Below, piece by piece: positions 26,146 to 35,555 of a DNA stretch of 64,000 nucleotides. Position numbers and translations under genes: made by a program. The DNA is from CALVGQ01 sp031551965 (GTDB lineage Bacteria > Bacillota_I > Bacilli_A > Erysipelotrichales > Erysipelotrichaceae): positions 62,001 through 126,000 of the forward strand of contig JAVBMW010000009.1 in assembly GCA_031551965.1 (NCBI GenBank), given 5' to 3'. The notes beneath the pieces were generated by a model. It searched no databases, was not told the origin of the DNA, and worked only from the letters and a program-made list of their open reading frames with translations. Within the stretch, counting starts at the first letter, position 1, and every line of letters begins with the position of its first letter.

Positions 26146-27509
26146 TCTTGTTCCTCACGTTTCAAGCGTTGCATTTGTTTATAACGTTCTTTACGCTGAG
26201 CTTTGATTTCACCTTGAATCATTTCACGTCGTGCTTTACGTTTGATTTTTTGCACTTCAGCAGCTTTTTTCTTTTTATATCCAGGTTTCACTTTTTCATT
26301 TTTTCGATGTAATGTTTTCGCAATTTCTTTTTCTGTCAAATCATTTTTGCGAATCATTTTTTGTCCGTAAGGTTTTAACTCTTGCCATTGACCATTTTTA
26401 AAATTTTTATGCTCAAAATGATAGCCACGCTCTTTTAATGAGCGAATTGCTGCATCATCACTTTCTTTATAGATTGCGAAACATGTTCCTTCTTTTCCTG
26501 CTCGACCTGTACGACCCGAACGATGAATATAAAAATCCAATTCACTTGGGAATCCCATACTAATGACATGAGTTATTCCATCAATATCTAGACCTCTGGC
26601 AGCGATATCGGTAGCAACTACGTAACTTTGGGTTAAATTTTCAAGTTGTTTCATCGCTTGTTTTCTCTCACGTGCCTGAAGACCACCATGAATTTCAACA
26701 ACACTTTTTCCTGCAAGTCTTAATTCTATAGCACAGTTTGCAGCTTCATCACGCGTATTTGCGAAAATCAAACACACATATGGCATAAATCCATCTAATA
26801 TCTGAGCACATACTTCACTATAACTATAGTGCTTTGCAGGCACAAGAATATGAGTGATTTTCGGATTATTTTTATGATCTGATGTAATGTGAACCGTTTG
26901 AGGATTCTTCATGTATTTCTTTAAAAATGGTCTTAATGATTGTGGGATCGTAGCACTGAAAACCATCATTTGTAAATGGTCTTTCATTCTTCCTGCAATG
27001 GCATCTACTTCATCCATAAAACCATATTCTAAAGTCATATCCGCTTCATCCACGACTAGATACTTCGCTGTTTCAACTCTAAGTACTGCTTCATCAACAA
27101 ATAAATCTTTAATACGCCCTGGTGTCCCAATTACTAAATGAGGTTGATTCCCATCAATTGAATCAGCCATTTTACTTTTTTCGATACCACCAGTCACTAA
27201 TTTTACAAGTAAACCCGGATTTGCTTCACTCATTGTTTTCGCTCTTTTATAAATTTGCATCGCAAGTTCACGAGTCGGTGCAGTAACTACAGCTTGTACA
27301 GTTGGTTTATTTGAATCGATCATTTCCATTAAAGGAATCAAAAAAGCATGAGTCTTCCCTGTTCCGGTATCACTAATCCCAATAATATCTTTTCCTTTCA
27401 ATGCCATCGGAATAACGGCAGACTGAATAGGAGTTGGTTCTTTAAAATGGTTTAGTTCAATAAACCTTTCGGTTTTTTGACTCCATTGAATGTCATTAAA
27501 TTTTTTCAT
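26142..27509 (-). CDS. cshB: DEAD-box RNA helicase (CshB-like)
   Basis: An ATP-dependent RNA helicase of 455 residues. The Q motif is near residue 20, motif I is SDTGTGKT, motif II DEAD, motif III SAT, motif V 'VATDIAARGLDI' and motif VI 'HRSGRTGRAG'. A basic C-terminal extension rich in Lys and Arg would bind RNA. The linkage to nfo matches Bacillus cshB (yqfR)-nfo (yqfS), which supports the CshB name. A role in ribosome assembly or cold-shock RNA remodelling is typical for the family. Confidence 0.93.
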   Translation of the reverse strand: MKKFNDIQWSQKTERFIELNHFKEPTPIQSAVIPMALKGKDIIGISDTGTGKTHAFLIPLMEMIDSNKPTVQAVVTAPTRELAMQIYKRAKTMSEANPGLLVKLVTGGIEKSKMADSIDGNQPHLVIGTPGRIKDLFVDEAVLRVETAKYLVVDEADMTLEYGFMDEVDAIAGRMKDHLQMMVFSATIPQSLRPFLKKYMKNPQTVHITSDHKNNPKITHILVPAKHYSYSEVCAQILDGFMPYVCLIFANTRDEAANCAIELRLAGKSVVEIHGGLQARERKQAMKQLENLTQSYVVATDIAARGLDIDGITHVISMGFPSELDFYIHRSGRTGRAGKEGTCFAIYKESDDAAIRSLKERGYHFEHKNFKNGQWQELKPYGQKMIRKNDLTEKEIAKTLHRKNEKVKPGYKKKKAAEVQKIKRKARREMIQGEIKAQRKERYKQMQRLKREEQE

Positions 27510-27565
27510 ACATTTTACCTCTTTGTTATTATACCGATTTTTAACTGAAAATACAAAACATATGG

Positions 27566-27571
27566 TAAAAT
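27566..27571 (+). promoter_or_regulatory. Extended -10 box of the ispH operon
   Basis: TGGTAAAAT on the plus strand, 20 bases before the ispH ATG, with GAGAGGAAC in between. The TGn extension would compensate for a poor -35 region. Confidence 0.45.
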
Positions 27572-27591
27572 TAACTTGAGAGGAACTATTT

Positions 27592-28503
27592 ATGGAAATT
27601 ATCCCTGTTATACCTAGAGGTTATTGCAAAGGTGTTGTCAATGCGATCAACCTTGCAAAGAAATGCCGTGTTGATTATCCGAAATTACCAATCACTGTAA
27701 TTGGAATGATCGTTCATAATCAATATGTTGTAAAAGCACTTGAACAGTTAAACATCAAAACGCTGGAATCAAAAGGAATATCAAGATTAGAGTTGTTAGA
27801 TCAAGTTGATGAAGGAGTCGTTTTGTTTACAGCTCACGGTATCGGCGACGCAGTCATTGAAAAAGCAAAAAAGAAAGGCTTGATTTGTGTCAACGCTTCC
27901 TGTACTGATGTCATTTCAACAAAAAATAAAGTAAAAGAAAAACTAGCGGAAGGATATGAGGTTTTATATATAGGTCAAAGGAATCATCCTGAAGCTGAAG
28001 CAGTACTCATGTGTAGTGATCATGTACATTTGATCGATTCACCACAAAGCATTCAATCAATTAACTTAACTTCAAATATGATTTATGTCACTAACCAAAC
28101 AACGATGAGTATATTCGAAATAAAAGATTGGATCGAGATGATCAAAGAGAAGTATCCTATGGCTCTTGTTGAAGAAGAAATTTGTAATGCAACAAGAATG
28201 AGACAAGAAGCGCTATTAAAGCTTACTGATATTGATCTACTGTATGTTGTCGGCGATCCTGTATCCAATAATTCAAATAAATTAAAAAGCATTGCACTAT
28301 CTTGTAACATTCAACATGTAGAACTCATAGAAGACTGTCACAAAATAAAAAAACAAGATTTAGTTGGCAAAAATAGAATTGCAGTCACTTCTGGAGCAAG
28401 CACTCCAACCTATCTTACTCAACAAGTTTTGGATGTTTTAGAACATTATTCAAAAACACAACAATTCATCGTCCCAGAAATCGATTTATCAAAAATAATA
28501 TAG
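27592..28503 (+). CDS. ispH: 4-hydroxy-3-methylbut-2-enyl diphosphate reductase (MEP pathway)
   Basis: The last MEP enzyme, a [4Fe-4S] protein that makes IPP and DMAPP from HMBPP. The 303 residues contain the cluster Cys in RGYCKGV (Cys12), 'NASCTDV' and 'EICNATRMRQ', plus 'TAHGIGD' and the 'TSGASTP' substrate motif. It is the classical short bacterial form. It heads a four-gene plus-strand group with gaps of 8 bases, a 4-base overlap and 2 bases, probably one operon, although the other three genes have no evident link to isoprenoids. Confidence 0.96.
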   Translation: MEIIPVIPRGYCKGVVNAINLAKKCRVDYPKLPITVIGMIVHNQYVVKALEQLNIKTLESKGISRLELLDQVDEGVVLFTAHGIGDAVIEKAKKKGLICVNASCTDVISTKNKVKEKLAEGYEVLYIGQRNHPEAEAVLMCSDHVHLIDSPQSIQSINLTSNMIYVTNQTTMSIFEIKDWIEMIKEKYPMALVEEEICNATRMRQEALLKLTDIDLLYVVGDPVSNNSNKLKSIALSCNIQHVELIEDCHKIKKQDLVGKNRIAVTSGASTPTYLTQQVLDVLEHYSKTQQFIVPEIDLSKII

Positions 28504-28511
28504 GAGGTCTT

Positions 28512-28898
28512 ATGGCAAAAGCTACTTATACAACAATTGAAGGTTATTATCTTGACTACAACATTAGTTCACCCTATTTAGAACGATTAGAAGAATTACG
28601 CAAATTAGGAAAAAAACTTTATCCAGAAGCAATTGAAAAAATCAGTTGGGGTATGCCTACTTTAAATTATCATGGCTACTTATTTCAATATGCTGCATGC
28701 AAAGGATATGTTGGATTTTATGTCGGTCCGGATGCGATTGCAGAGCATGCTGAGCAATTATCTACATATAAAACGACCAAAGCTGCGATCCATTTACCAA
28801 TAGATAAACCCTATGATTATCCATTATTAGAAAGTATTATTCATTTTTGTGCCAATGATAACATCGCCTTTGAAAAGAATAAAGAGAAAAAGAAATGA
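28512..28898 (+). CDS. DUF1801 family protein
   Basis: A 128-residue soluble protein matching the DUF1801/YdhG-like fold: 'LRKLGKKLYPEAIEKISWGMPTL' near residues 32-54, 'GFYVGPDAIAEH' and 'AAIHLPIDKPYDYPLL'. Members have been called iron-chaperone-like, but the biochemical role is not established. It follows ispH by eight bases with an AGGAGG ribosome site. Confidence 0.8.
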   Translation: MAKATYTTIEGYYLDYNISSPYLERLEELRKLGKKLYPEAIEKISWGMPTLNYHGYLFQYAACKGYVGFYVGPDAIAEHAEQLSTYKTTKAAIHLPIDKPYDYPLLESIIHFCANDNIAFEKNKEKKK

Positions 28899-29500
28899 AA
28901 TTAATTTATCGTGGTAATTATAAAGATGAAAGTGAATTACCTATCACTGATTTACCTGAACATGCAATCAAATTCAAAGAACCGGAAACTCCAGCTAAAT
29001 TAAATCTTATAGCTTCTTTGTTTACAATACCTGCAATACTATTAATCATTCTTTGCGTTTTTGTTTCATTTTTGATCCATGGAAACTTAAGCATAAGTTT
29101 AGCTCCAAAATCATATTTTTTAAGTATCATTTTAGCTTTTCTTACTTTGTTACCTCATGAATTTTTACATGCGATATGTTTTGGTAAAGATGCAGTCGTT
29201 TATTTATTCGTTTCAATCAAAAATATGATGGCTTTTGTTGTATCTACCGAACCGATTTCTAAGAAACGATTTATCTTTCTTTCACTTTTACCAAACCTAG
29301 TATTTGGTTGGATACCTTTACTAATATGGTCAATCTTTTTTCCTTCAAATATGTTTTTGTTTTATTTTTCGATAATGTGCATTCTATTTGGTATTGGAGA
29401 TTACTTAAATGTATATAACGCTTTGATTCAAATGCCAAAAGGAAGCATCCAACAATTATCTGGATTTCACTCATATTGGTATATACCCAAGGAAGACTAA
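28895..29500 (+). CDS. DUF3267 family membrane metalloprotease-like protein
   Basis: A 201-residue membrane protein with about four hydrophobic segments. A zinc-protease-like HEFLHA motif sits just inside the second one (about residues 88-93), which is the DUF3267 signature. Members are thought to be intramembrane or membrane-proximal zinc proteases; substrates are unknown. The ATG overlaps the stop of the DUF1801 gene by four bases. Confidence 0.8.
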   Translation: MKLIYRGNYKDESELPITDLPEHAIKFKEPETPAKLNLIASLFTIPAILLIILCVFVSFLIHGNLSISLAPKSYFLSIILAFLTLLPHEFLHAICFGKDAVVYLFVSIKNMMAFVVSTEPISKKRFIFLSLLPNLVFGWIPLLIWSIFFPSNMFLFYFSIMCILFGIGDYLNVYNALIQMPKGSIQQLSGFHSYWYIPKED

Positions 29501-29502
29501 TT

Positions 29503-30024
29503 ATGAATATGCCTAGCTTTGAAACAAAGAGATGTTTAGTCAGAAGCACTACAGAAAATGATACAAATTTATGTTTGTCAATTTGGTTGGATGATGAAAT
29601 GGGAAAATATCTAGCTGATCCTCCTCGCGACAAAGCAAGTGAAAAGTATTTAAATTTTGCGGTTGGCATCGAAAATGATGAAAGTTGGTATCCAATGGTC
29701 ATCTTTCATAAAGAAACGAATCAATTTATAGGAACATGTAGTATAGTTCCAGAAGATAATAATACCCGCTGGGATTTTGGTTATGCCTTTCATAAAGATT
29801 ATTGGAGACAAGGTTATGCTACTGAAATCTTAGAAGCGTTAATCGAACAAGGTATTCAAGCTGGCATCAAGCGTTTCAGTGCAGTTGTCGCCAAAGAAAA
29901 TCCAGGATCAAACACATTGCTTAGAAAACTTGGATTTAAAATTTGGAAAGATTCTAACAGTTTTATAAAACGTGGAACTGATATTATATACGAAGAATAT
30001 ACCTATCTATTGGAAATTGAATAA
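29503..30024 (+). CDS. GNAT family N-acetyltransferase
   Basis: A 173-residue acetyltransferase of the RimJ/RimL-like GNAT class. 'FETKRCLVRSTTENDT' opens the fold and the acetyl-CoA motif 'YWRQGYATEILEALIE' is near residues 105-120, followed by 'NPGSNTLLRKLGF'. The ATG chosen lies seven bases after GGAAG; a TTG 27 bases upstream inside the previous gene is less likely. Last gene of the ispH group. Substrate unknown. Confidence 0.85.
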   Translation: MNMPSFETKRCLVRSTTENDTNLCLSIWLDDEMGKYLADPPRDKASEKYLNFAVGIENDESWYPMVIFHKETNQFIGTCSIVPEDNNTRWDFGYAFHKDYWRQGYATEILEALIEQGIQAGIKRFSAVVAKENPGSNTLLRKLGFKIWKDSNSFIKRGTDIIYEEYTYLLEIE

Positions 30025-30026
30025 AC

Positions 30027-30070
30027 AAGAAGAAGAAACGATATCACATTGATATAATTTCTTCTTTTAT
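30027..30070. terminator. Bidirectional terminator between GNAT and chbG genes
   Basis: An interrupted stem (AAGAAGAAA with TTTCTTCTT, inner ATATC/GATAT) is placed between two convergent genes. It has a T-rich exit on the plus strand, while the A-rich arm gives a T-rich exit on the minus strand. Confidence 0.65.
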
Positions 30071-30077
30071 TTTTGAT

Positions 30078-30842
30078 TTAGATACTTTCGTAATTAACTA
30101 ATTCAATTTGATTATCCTCAATATAATTCTTTATACGAGTAGAAAGCAACATTTCTAAATCTTTATATCGAATTGCAGTATATGTTGATTTACTAAAAAG
30201 ATCCTCATCAAGATATCCAGCATGACATACTATAAAACTTTTTTCATTTTTTGACAAATCATCTAGTTGAGAAAAAACACCTTCTTCAACATTAATATTA
30301 AGCTGTTTTTCAAAAGTGAAATCATCCTTTGCTAACCAATTACAGTTATACATTTTCATTTTTTGCCATTTATCTAATGTATAAGTTATATCATATTTTT
30401 TCGCTACTTCGATTATAGCTTTAGATAAATTTTCAGTTAAGTAAGAATGACCTTGAATATATGCTGGTTTTCTACCCATTAATTCAATGAATTTTTTTAC
30501 CTGATTTTCAACTTCTAGAATAGTTTCTTCAAACGGAAATGGATCAACCTTAGGAAATCCATCTACTTTTTTTCTCTCCTCAGAAGAGAGAAAATAACCT
30601 TTCTCATCGACCAAATGGGGAACTAAGCAAGGATCCGAAACTGATTTGCCAGCAAAAAAATTGATATCTTGTCCAACTGATACATGTGTAAATTCTTTTA
30701 TTCTGTTTGCAGCATAATTACTACATTCAAAATTACTCATTAATCCGGTACAAGTTAATATTCCATATCTTGCTGCAAGACAAATACCATCAGTAATTCC
30801 ATATGTCATTCCAAAGTCATCGGCTTGAACTAATAATTTCAC
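30078..30842 (-). CDS. chbG: ChbG/YdjC family carbohydrate deacetylase
   Basis: A 254-residue YdjC-fold deacetylase. The metal motif ADDFG is at residues 7-11, with the further ligands in 'QGHSYL' and 'CHAGYLDE'. In E. coli, ChbG removes an acetyl group from chitobiose-6-phosphate, which is needed before cleavage and induction. It overlaps the PTS IIC gene by one base and closes the operon, which supports chitin-disaccharide use. No phospho-beta-glucosidase gene is in this operon, so the sugar must be split by an enzyme encoded elsewhere. Confidence 0.88.
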   Translation of the reverse strand: MKLLVQADDFGMTYGITDGICLAARYGILTCTGLMSNFECSNYAANRIKEFTHVSVGQDINFFAGKSVSDPCLVPHLVDEKGYFLSSEERKKVDGFPKVDPFPFEETILEVENQVKKFIELMGRKPAYIQGHSYLTENLSKAIIEVAKKYDITYTLDKWQKMKMYNCNWLAKDDFTFEKQLNINVEEGVFSQLDDLSKNEKSFIVCHAGYLDEDLFSKSTYTAIRYKDLEMLLSTRIKNYIEDNQIELVNYESI

Positions 30843-32077
30843 TAACTATTCATCTCACTTTCTTCAGATATTGTTTGCAATAAACGCTCATCATTCATGC
30901 GGATAAAAGGTGCATAAATAATAACACTTATCATAGTAAAGACAATGGATACGATAACACCCTTCCATCCAAAATTCGCAAAAGCACCAACAACACTTGG
31001 AACCGCTTGATTGATATTAAGACATGGGGCATTATTTAACAATCCAACAACTTGAAGTAACCGAGTTCCTAAAAACGGAAGGATTGCTTGGCATAGATAA
31101 GGAATCAAGAAAATTGGATTCATAATAATTGGTAGTCCAAAAGAAATCGGTTCTTGGATTTCAAATGCAGAAGGTGCTAATGCAACCTTTGCAACACTTT
31201 TAAGACCACTATTCTTTGAAAATAATAAAACTGCAATAACGATTGAAACCATGCTTGCTGAAATTGTATATCCTGGTCCTGTGATCATATTTGGAATTGC
31301 AGTTCCTGCATTAAATGCAGCAAGATTTTCAGCAGTGTTTTGTGTAAATAACATTGCAGAAATTGGCCAGATTGCCATACCACCATGAATTCCAAAAAAC
31401 CAGAATAATGATACCATAGTAAAGACAATCAACTCACCAAATATATTGCATCCAAGAGCCATCATAGGTGCACGGACTAAAGTGAATAAAGCATTTTGAA
31501 CATCTTGTAATGGAGTCAAACTTAATAAGAATGTCAAAGCCATCATTGTAAATACTACGATAAACCCAGGAACTAAAGCCATAAATGAACTAGCTACACC
31601 ACTAGGTACACCTTCCGGCATTTTTACTGTCCAATTCTTTTTATAAATAGTATACATTATCCATCCAGTTACATACGCAATTACCATAGCTCCAAACATT
31701 CCCATCGTGCCTATATAATAATCTTTCATAGCCACAGGTGTAATAATCAGAAAAGATGTAACTGCCATTAAACCTGTTACGATCGCATTTTTTCTCATTC
31801 CATTTTTTTGCATATATTGATATCCTATCGCAAAAGACAAATAAATTGAAAAATAACCAAATGTGCAATCATAAGGAAGACTTAAAACTGATTTTAAGTT
31901 TACACTTATAATCCATTGTTGATAAGCATCGATTGGAAGTCCATTAAAGATTGAACATATTGATCCAATCATTAAAAATGGTAACATCATTTGAAAAGAA
32001 CTTTGTAATATTAATAACGTGCGATTTTTGCCAATAATATCCGCAAATTTCATTAATGCTGATTGTAATTTTTTCAT
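30842..32077 (-). CDS. PTS lactose/cellobiose/chitobiose-family IIC permease
   Basis: A membrane permease of 411 residues with about ten TM segments, of the Lac/Chb IIC family. 'QSSFQMMLPFLMIGSI' opens the first TM, 'FWFFGIHGGMAIWPI' is the family's GIHG signature, and 'FEIQEPISFGLPI' holds the conserved sugar-binding NEP-like site (here QEP). It overlaps IIB by four bases and ChbG by one. Chitobiose is the best guess for the sugar because of ChbG. Confidence 0.92.
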   Translation of the reverse strand: MKKLQSALMKFADIIGKNRTLLILQSSFQMMLPFLMIGSICSIFNGLPIDAYQQWIISVNLKSVLSLPYDCTFGYFSIYLSFAIGYQYMQKNGMRKNAIVTGLMAVTSFLIITPVAMKDYYIGTMGMFGAMVIAYVTGWIMYTIYKKNWTVKMPEGVPSGVASSFMALVPGFIVVFTMMALTFLLSLTPLQDVQNALFTLVRAPMMALGCNIFGELIVFTMVSLFWFFGIHGGMAIWPISAMLFTQNTAENLAAFNAGTAIPNMITGPGYTISASMVSIVIAVLLFSKNSGLKSVAKVALAPSAFEIQEPISFGLPIIMNPIFLIPYLCQAILPFLGTRLLQVVGLLNNAPCLNINQAVPSVVGAFANFGWKGVIVSIVFTMISVIIYAPFIRMNDERLLQTISEESEMNS

Positions 32078-32388
32078 TTTTTTCCCCTACTTTCTATCAT
32101 TTTTTCAGCCATAGTTAAAACAGCTGCTCCATCACATTTGCCATAAGCATAGCGTTCAATTACTTGAATAGGAATTTTTCTCCCATCCAACATATCTTTT
32201 ACTTCTTCAATACGGTGTGATACTTGAGGACCAATTAAAATAACATCATAATCTTGTTCATCTTCAATCGACTCAATATCTACAGCCCAAATTTTATAAT
32301 TTTTCCCTTGTGCTTTCGCCGCATCCTTCATTTTAGTAACCAATAATGAAGTAGACATCCCCATAGCACAAGCTAACATGATATTCAT
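32074..32388 (-). CDS. PTS lactose/cellobiose-family IIB component
   Basis: A 104-residue cytosolic phosphotransfer protein. Cys7 in 'LACAMGMSTSLL' is the phosphorylation site of this IIB family, and 'VILIGPQVSHR' is the following conserved block. Overlaps with IIA (one base) and IIC (four bases) indicate coupled translation. Confidence 0.95.
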   Translation of the reverse strand: MNIMLACAMGMSTSLLVTKMKDAAKAQGKNYKIWAVDIESIEDEQDYDVILIGPQVSHRIEEVKDMLDGRKIPIQVIERYAYGKCDGAAVLTMAEKMIESRGKK

Positions 32389-32741
32389 TAGATTTTCTCC
32401 TTAATCTGTTCTTCAAGTTGTGAAATTTTTTTATTTAATATCAACATTTGTTTTGCATTATCAATCGCAGTTAAGGCCATTGCGAAGTGGTCTTGCGCAT
32501 GAACAAGCAAAATATTCAATTCATAACGTGATCCATTTGCTTCTGCTTGGATCAAATCAGTTTGAACTTTATGAGCTTCTTTTAATTCATTGCTTGCTTC
32601 TTTGATAAGCAAAACTGCTTCATCAAATTTGTAATTATTCGCAAGTTTAATTGCCTCTTCTGCTTTTGATTTAGCATCACCAGCATGCAATATTAATTTA
32701 AAGCCAATTTCATAACTTTGTTCAAAATTCTTTTCGCTCAT
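32388..32741 (-). CDS. PTS lactose/cellobiose-family IIA component
   Basis: An all-helical 117-residue IIA protein of the trimeric Lac family. The active-site segment is HAQDH at residues 81-85. It accepts phosphate from HPr and passes it to IIB. It begins 11 bases after the PRD regulator gene, with AGGAG before the ATG, so the whole set from regulator to deacetylase reads as one operon. Confidence 0.94.
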   Translation of the reverse strand: MSEKNFEQSYEIGFKLILHAGDAKSKAEEAIKLANNYKFDEAVLLIKEASNELKEAHKVQTDLIQAEANGSRYELNILLVHAQDHFAMALTAIDNAKQMLILNKKISQLEEQIKEKI

Positions 32742-32752
32742 AATTTCTCCTT

Positions 32753-34699
32753 CTAATACGTCATTCTAATAATCTTGACTAATGTTTCATATGTAGGATC
32801 TAACATAAGCATATCTACATATTTTTTATCAGAAATCATACTAGATATAACTTTAAAGACATCCTGATTGTTTTTTACAAAACCCTTCTCAAATGATGAA
32901 AGTAATACGAGTTTCACTTTCCCACTTCCCCAATCAATTGGATGTTTTAGCAATGCAACAGATATAAAGGTAACACTCGTAACTACTTTCGATGGATGTG
33001 GAAAAGCGACTTCACTTCCAAAATTTGTATTCGCTAATTTTTCTCTGTGCATAACTAACTCTTTGAAATCTGCAGGTAAATTGTACACTTTACCAATTCT
33101 GTTACATAATTGTTCAATCAGTTCCTCTTTGTTTTCAGCGTCGACAATTCCGAAAAACAATTCTCTTGGAAAATATTTGATCATTTCCAAATTATCTGGA
33201 TCAAATGAATCCAGAAATTTCTTGATCTCATTTCGATTAGTATCAAAACCTAACGAATCGATCAAAAAGACAGGAACTTGTATATTTTCACCTACTTTTC
33301 CTAATGGAACAGTAGTAAAAATAGCATCATAATTCGATAAATCTTTTAACTCAATTTCAAGAACATCACAACATTCAACACGATTGATCGAGTCTTTGTA
33401 TTGTTCCATAAATTGATATTTCAGCAATTGTGCACTACCACGTCCAGTAGAGCATACAAGCAGTACATCTTTTTTACGAACATTACTTACTTGACCTAAT
33501 GCAACCTTTATGTGTAAGGCAAAATATCCGATTTCATCTTCTGTTAGACTGCATGCATATTCTTCATTGATGATACTTGCACAACATACAGCTAGCTCAT
33601 AAGGAACTATGAAATGTTCTTTTATTTCAAACAACAACGGATTTTGAAGATTGATATGATACTTTACTCTTTGAAGCAAAGGTGTTACATGCAAAGCCAG
33701 CATCAACTTAAAATCTAAGTTTGCACTAAAATCGATACTATATTGTTGAAAAATCTTTTTAATCATCTTATCAACAAGACTCATACTCTCTTTATTTGCA
33801 TGTGATATATCATCGCCAGCAGTTCTCTTTGAAGATAAATGAATCGTTACATAATAAACTTCATCATCATAGAATTGTATATTCAATTCACTCTGCATTT
33901 GAATAACGATCGATGTTGCTAAGGCAAATGCATTATCTTGTCTTATCTCTTCTTTATAGTCCTCTTTTAGTTGTAGAATTTGATTATTTAAAACACGTTT
34001 ATAGGCTATATACAAATGAACAACTAAACTATCTAAGATCATACTTGATAATTCATATCCAAAATCACTACATTTAGTTACAATGATTTTTGCGATCAAA
34101 TCTAATACATTTAAATTTGATTCTTTATCTTTGGTTTTGATATCAGTTAGATCATTCAATGAGATGTTTTGGTTTAGTATACTAGCCAAACACAATCGAA
34201 TGTTATACTCTTCACCAACAGCTTTTAAACCATAATGAGGTTTATGTACAAGTTTGATTTCAAATTGGCTTAATAGGTTTCTAACTATATTCAAGTCATT
34301 TGTTAATTGATTTTTAGAAACATACATAGATTCAATAAATTCACTACTTTTTATCCATTCCTCAGACTGAAGAAGAATATGAGCTAAATAGGAAACACGA
34401 TTCTCTTGGACTGAATAATCAAGTGTTTCTCTTTCTTTAATGATTTGTTTAGGTAATATTTCATTAAAGTAGTTTTGAAATGTCTCTTGGTCATTAATTT
34501 CAAGATGATATCCGTTACCTTTGCCTGATTTACCAACAATTTGAACTCCTTGTTTTTTTAAATCACGATTTAAGAAACTCAATTCTTTTTTAAATGTAGA
34601 AGAACTGATTTTTAACAATTCTGCACACTTTTCACTATTAAAAGAAGCACTATCGCTCATCAAGGCGTGTATCAATTTGTAAACATCGTTAGCAAGCAT
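32753..34699 (-). CDS. PRD-domain transcriptional activator with EIIB/EIIA modules (LicR/ManR type)
   Basis: A 648-residue regulator. The N-terminal HTH regions (about 1-150) are followed by two PRD domains (about 180-380), an EIIB-Gat-like domain with Cys in 'DVLLVCSTGRGSAQLL' (about 405-420), and a C-terminal EIIA-like domain whose phosphorylatable His is in 'VAFPHP' (near 567). HPr and PTS phosphorylation of these modules sets activity to sugar supply. Being the first gene of the PTS operon it probably activates its own transcription. No operator is evident in the 160 bases upstream. Confidence 0.92.
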   Translation of the reverse strand: MLANDVYKLIHALMSDSASFNSEKCAELLKISSSTFKKELSFLNRDLKKQGVQIVGKSGKGNGYHLEINDQETFQNYFNEILPKQIIKERETLDYSVQENRVSYLAHILLQSEEWIKSSEFIESMYVSKNQLTNDLNIVRNLLSQFEIKLVHKPHYGLKAVGEEYNIRLCLASILNQNISLNDLTDIKTKDKESNLNVLDLIAKIIVTKCSDFGYELSSMILDSLVVHLYIAYKRVLNNQILQLKEDYKEEIRQDNAFALATSIVIQMQSELNIQFYDDEVYYVTIHLSSKRTAGDDISHANKESMSLVDKMIKKIFQQYSIDFSANLDFKLMLALHVTPLLQRVKYHINLQNPLLFEIKEHFIVPYELAVCCASIINEEYACSLTEDEIGYFALHIKVALGQVSNVRKKDVLLVCSTGRGSAQLLKYQFMEQYKDSINRVECCDVLEIELKDLSNYDAIFTTVPLGKVGENIQVPVFLIDSLGFDTNRNEIKKFLDSFDPDNLEMIKYFPRELFFGIVDAENKEELIEQLCNRIGKVYNLPADFKELVMHREKLANTNFGSEVAFPHPSKVVTSVTFISVALLKHPIDWGSGKVKLVLLSSFEKGFVKNNQDVFKVISSMISDKKYVDMLMLDPTYETLVKIIRMTY

Positions 34700-34859
34700 A
34701 TCCGTATCTAACTCCTACAATTTCAGTATAAATAATTATTATTTATCTTCCACCCTATTTTGCGAACGAATTATCAGTACAAAAACGAGTACAAAAGAAA
34801 AAAGATAATAATGAGTATACTCCAACTCAATATTACCTTCATTTTTGATATTATGACAA

Positions 34860-35555
34860 CTACTTTTGTCTTAAATTACTTATTTCTTCTTCAGTACAAG
34901 GACGATATTCTCCCAATTCCAAGCTTTCATCCAAAACAAGTGATCCCATTGATATTCGCTTTAAATATGTTACTTCACTGTTACAGGCAACCATCATACG
35001 TTTTACTTGATGAAATTTTCCTTCCGTAATATAAAGATATAAACTTCGATCATTGATGATTTCAACTTTTGCTGGTTTACACAATTCGTTACCATCAATA
35101 GTAATGCCACTTGTAAGGCTTTGAATATGTTCACTACTCAATGGCTTTGATATTTCAACATAGTAACATTTCTCTACATGTTTTTTTGGAGATAATAATT
35201 CATGAGCAAGCTGTCCATCGTTAGTGATTAGTAACAAACCTTCTGTATCAATATCAAGTCGTCCAACTGGAAATAAATCTTGTATGTTTTCATCTAAACA
35301 ATCAAGGACAGTCTTTTGAGGACCAACTTCTGTCGAACTGATTACACCTTGTGGTTTATTTAACATATAATAACGAAATTTTTCATAATAGATGATTTCA
35401 TCATGTACCATGACTAGATCATGATCTTCATCGATATGAACATCTTCTTTTTTACAAAGTTCACCATTTACTTTCACTGCTTTAGCACGTATTAACTTTT
35501 TCACTTCATTTCTAGTACCAACACCTGCATGGGCAAGAAACTTATCAAGACGCAT
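34860..35555 (-). CDS. rsuA: Ribosomal small-subunit pseudouridine synthase (RsuA family)
   Basis: A 231-residue pseudouridine synthase. An S4 RNA-binding domain (1-60, 'MRLDKFLAHAGVGTRNEV') precedes the catalytic domain with GRLDIDTEGLLLITNDG, whose second Asp is catalytic. The length and 'KYYML-NKPQG'-like block (here YYMLNKPQG) fit RsuA, which modifies U516 of 16S rRNA; an RluB/RluE identity is less likely but possible. It overlaps the flippase gene by 11 bases. Confidence 0.88.
   Translation of the reverse strand: MRLDKFLAHAGVGTRNEVKKLIRAKAVKVNGELCKKEDVHIDEDHDLVMVHDEIIYYEKFRYYMLNKPQGVISSTEVGPQKTVLDCLDENIQDLFPVGRLDIDTEGLLLITNDGQLAHELLSPKKHVEKCYYVEISKPLSSEHIQSLTSGITIDGNELCKPAKVEIINDRSLYLYITEGKFHQVKRMMVACNSEVTYLKRISMGSLVLDESLELGEYRPCTEEEISNLRQK

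Noticed and set aside
32868..33332. 154-codon open frame on the plus strand inside the PRD regulator
   Set aside because: It has no ribosome site or known motif, and the minus-strand gene is a full-length, well-recognised regulator.
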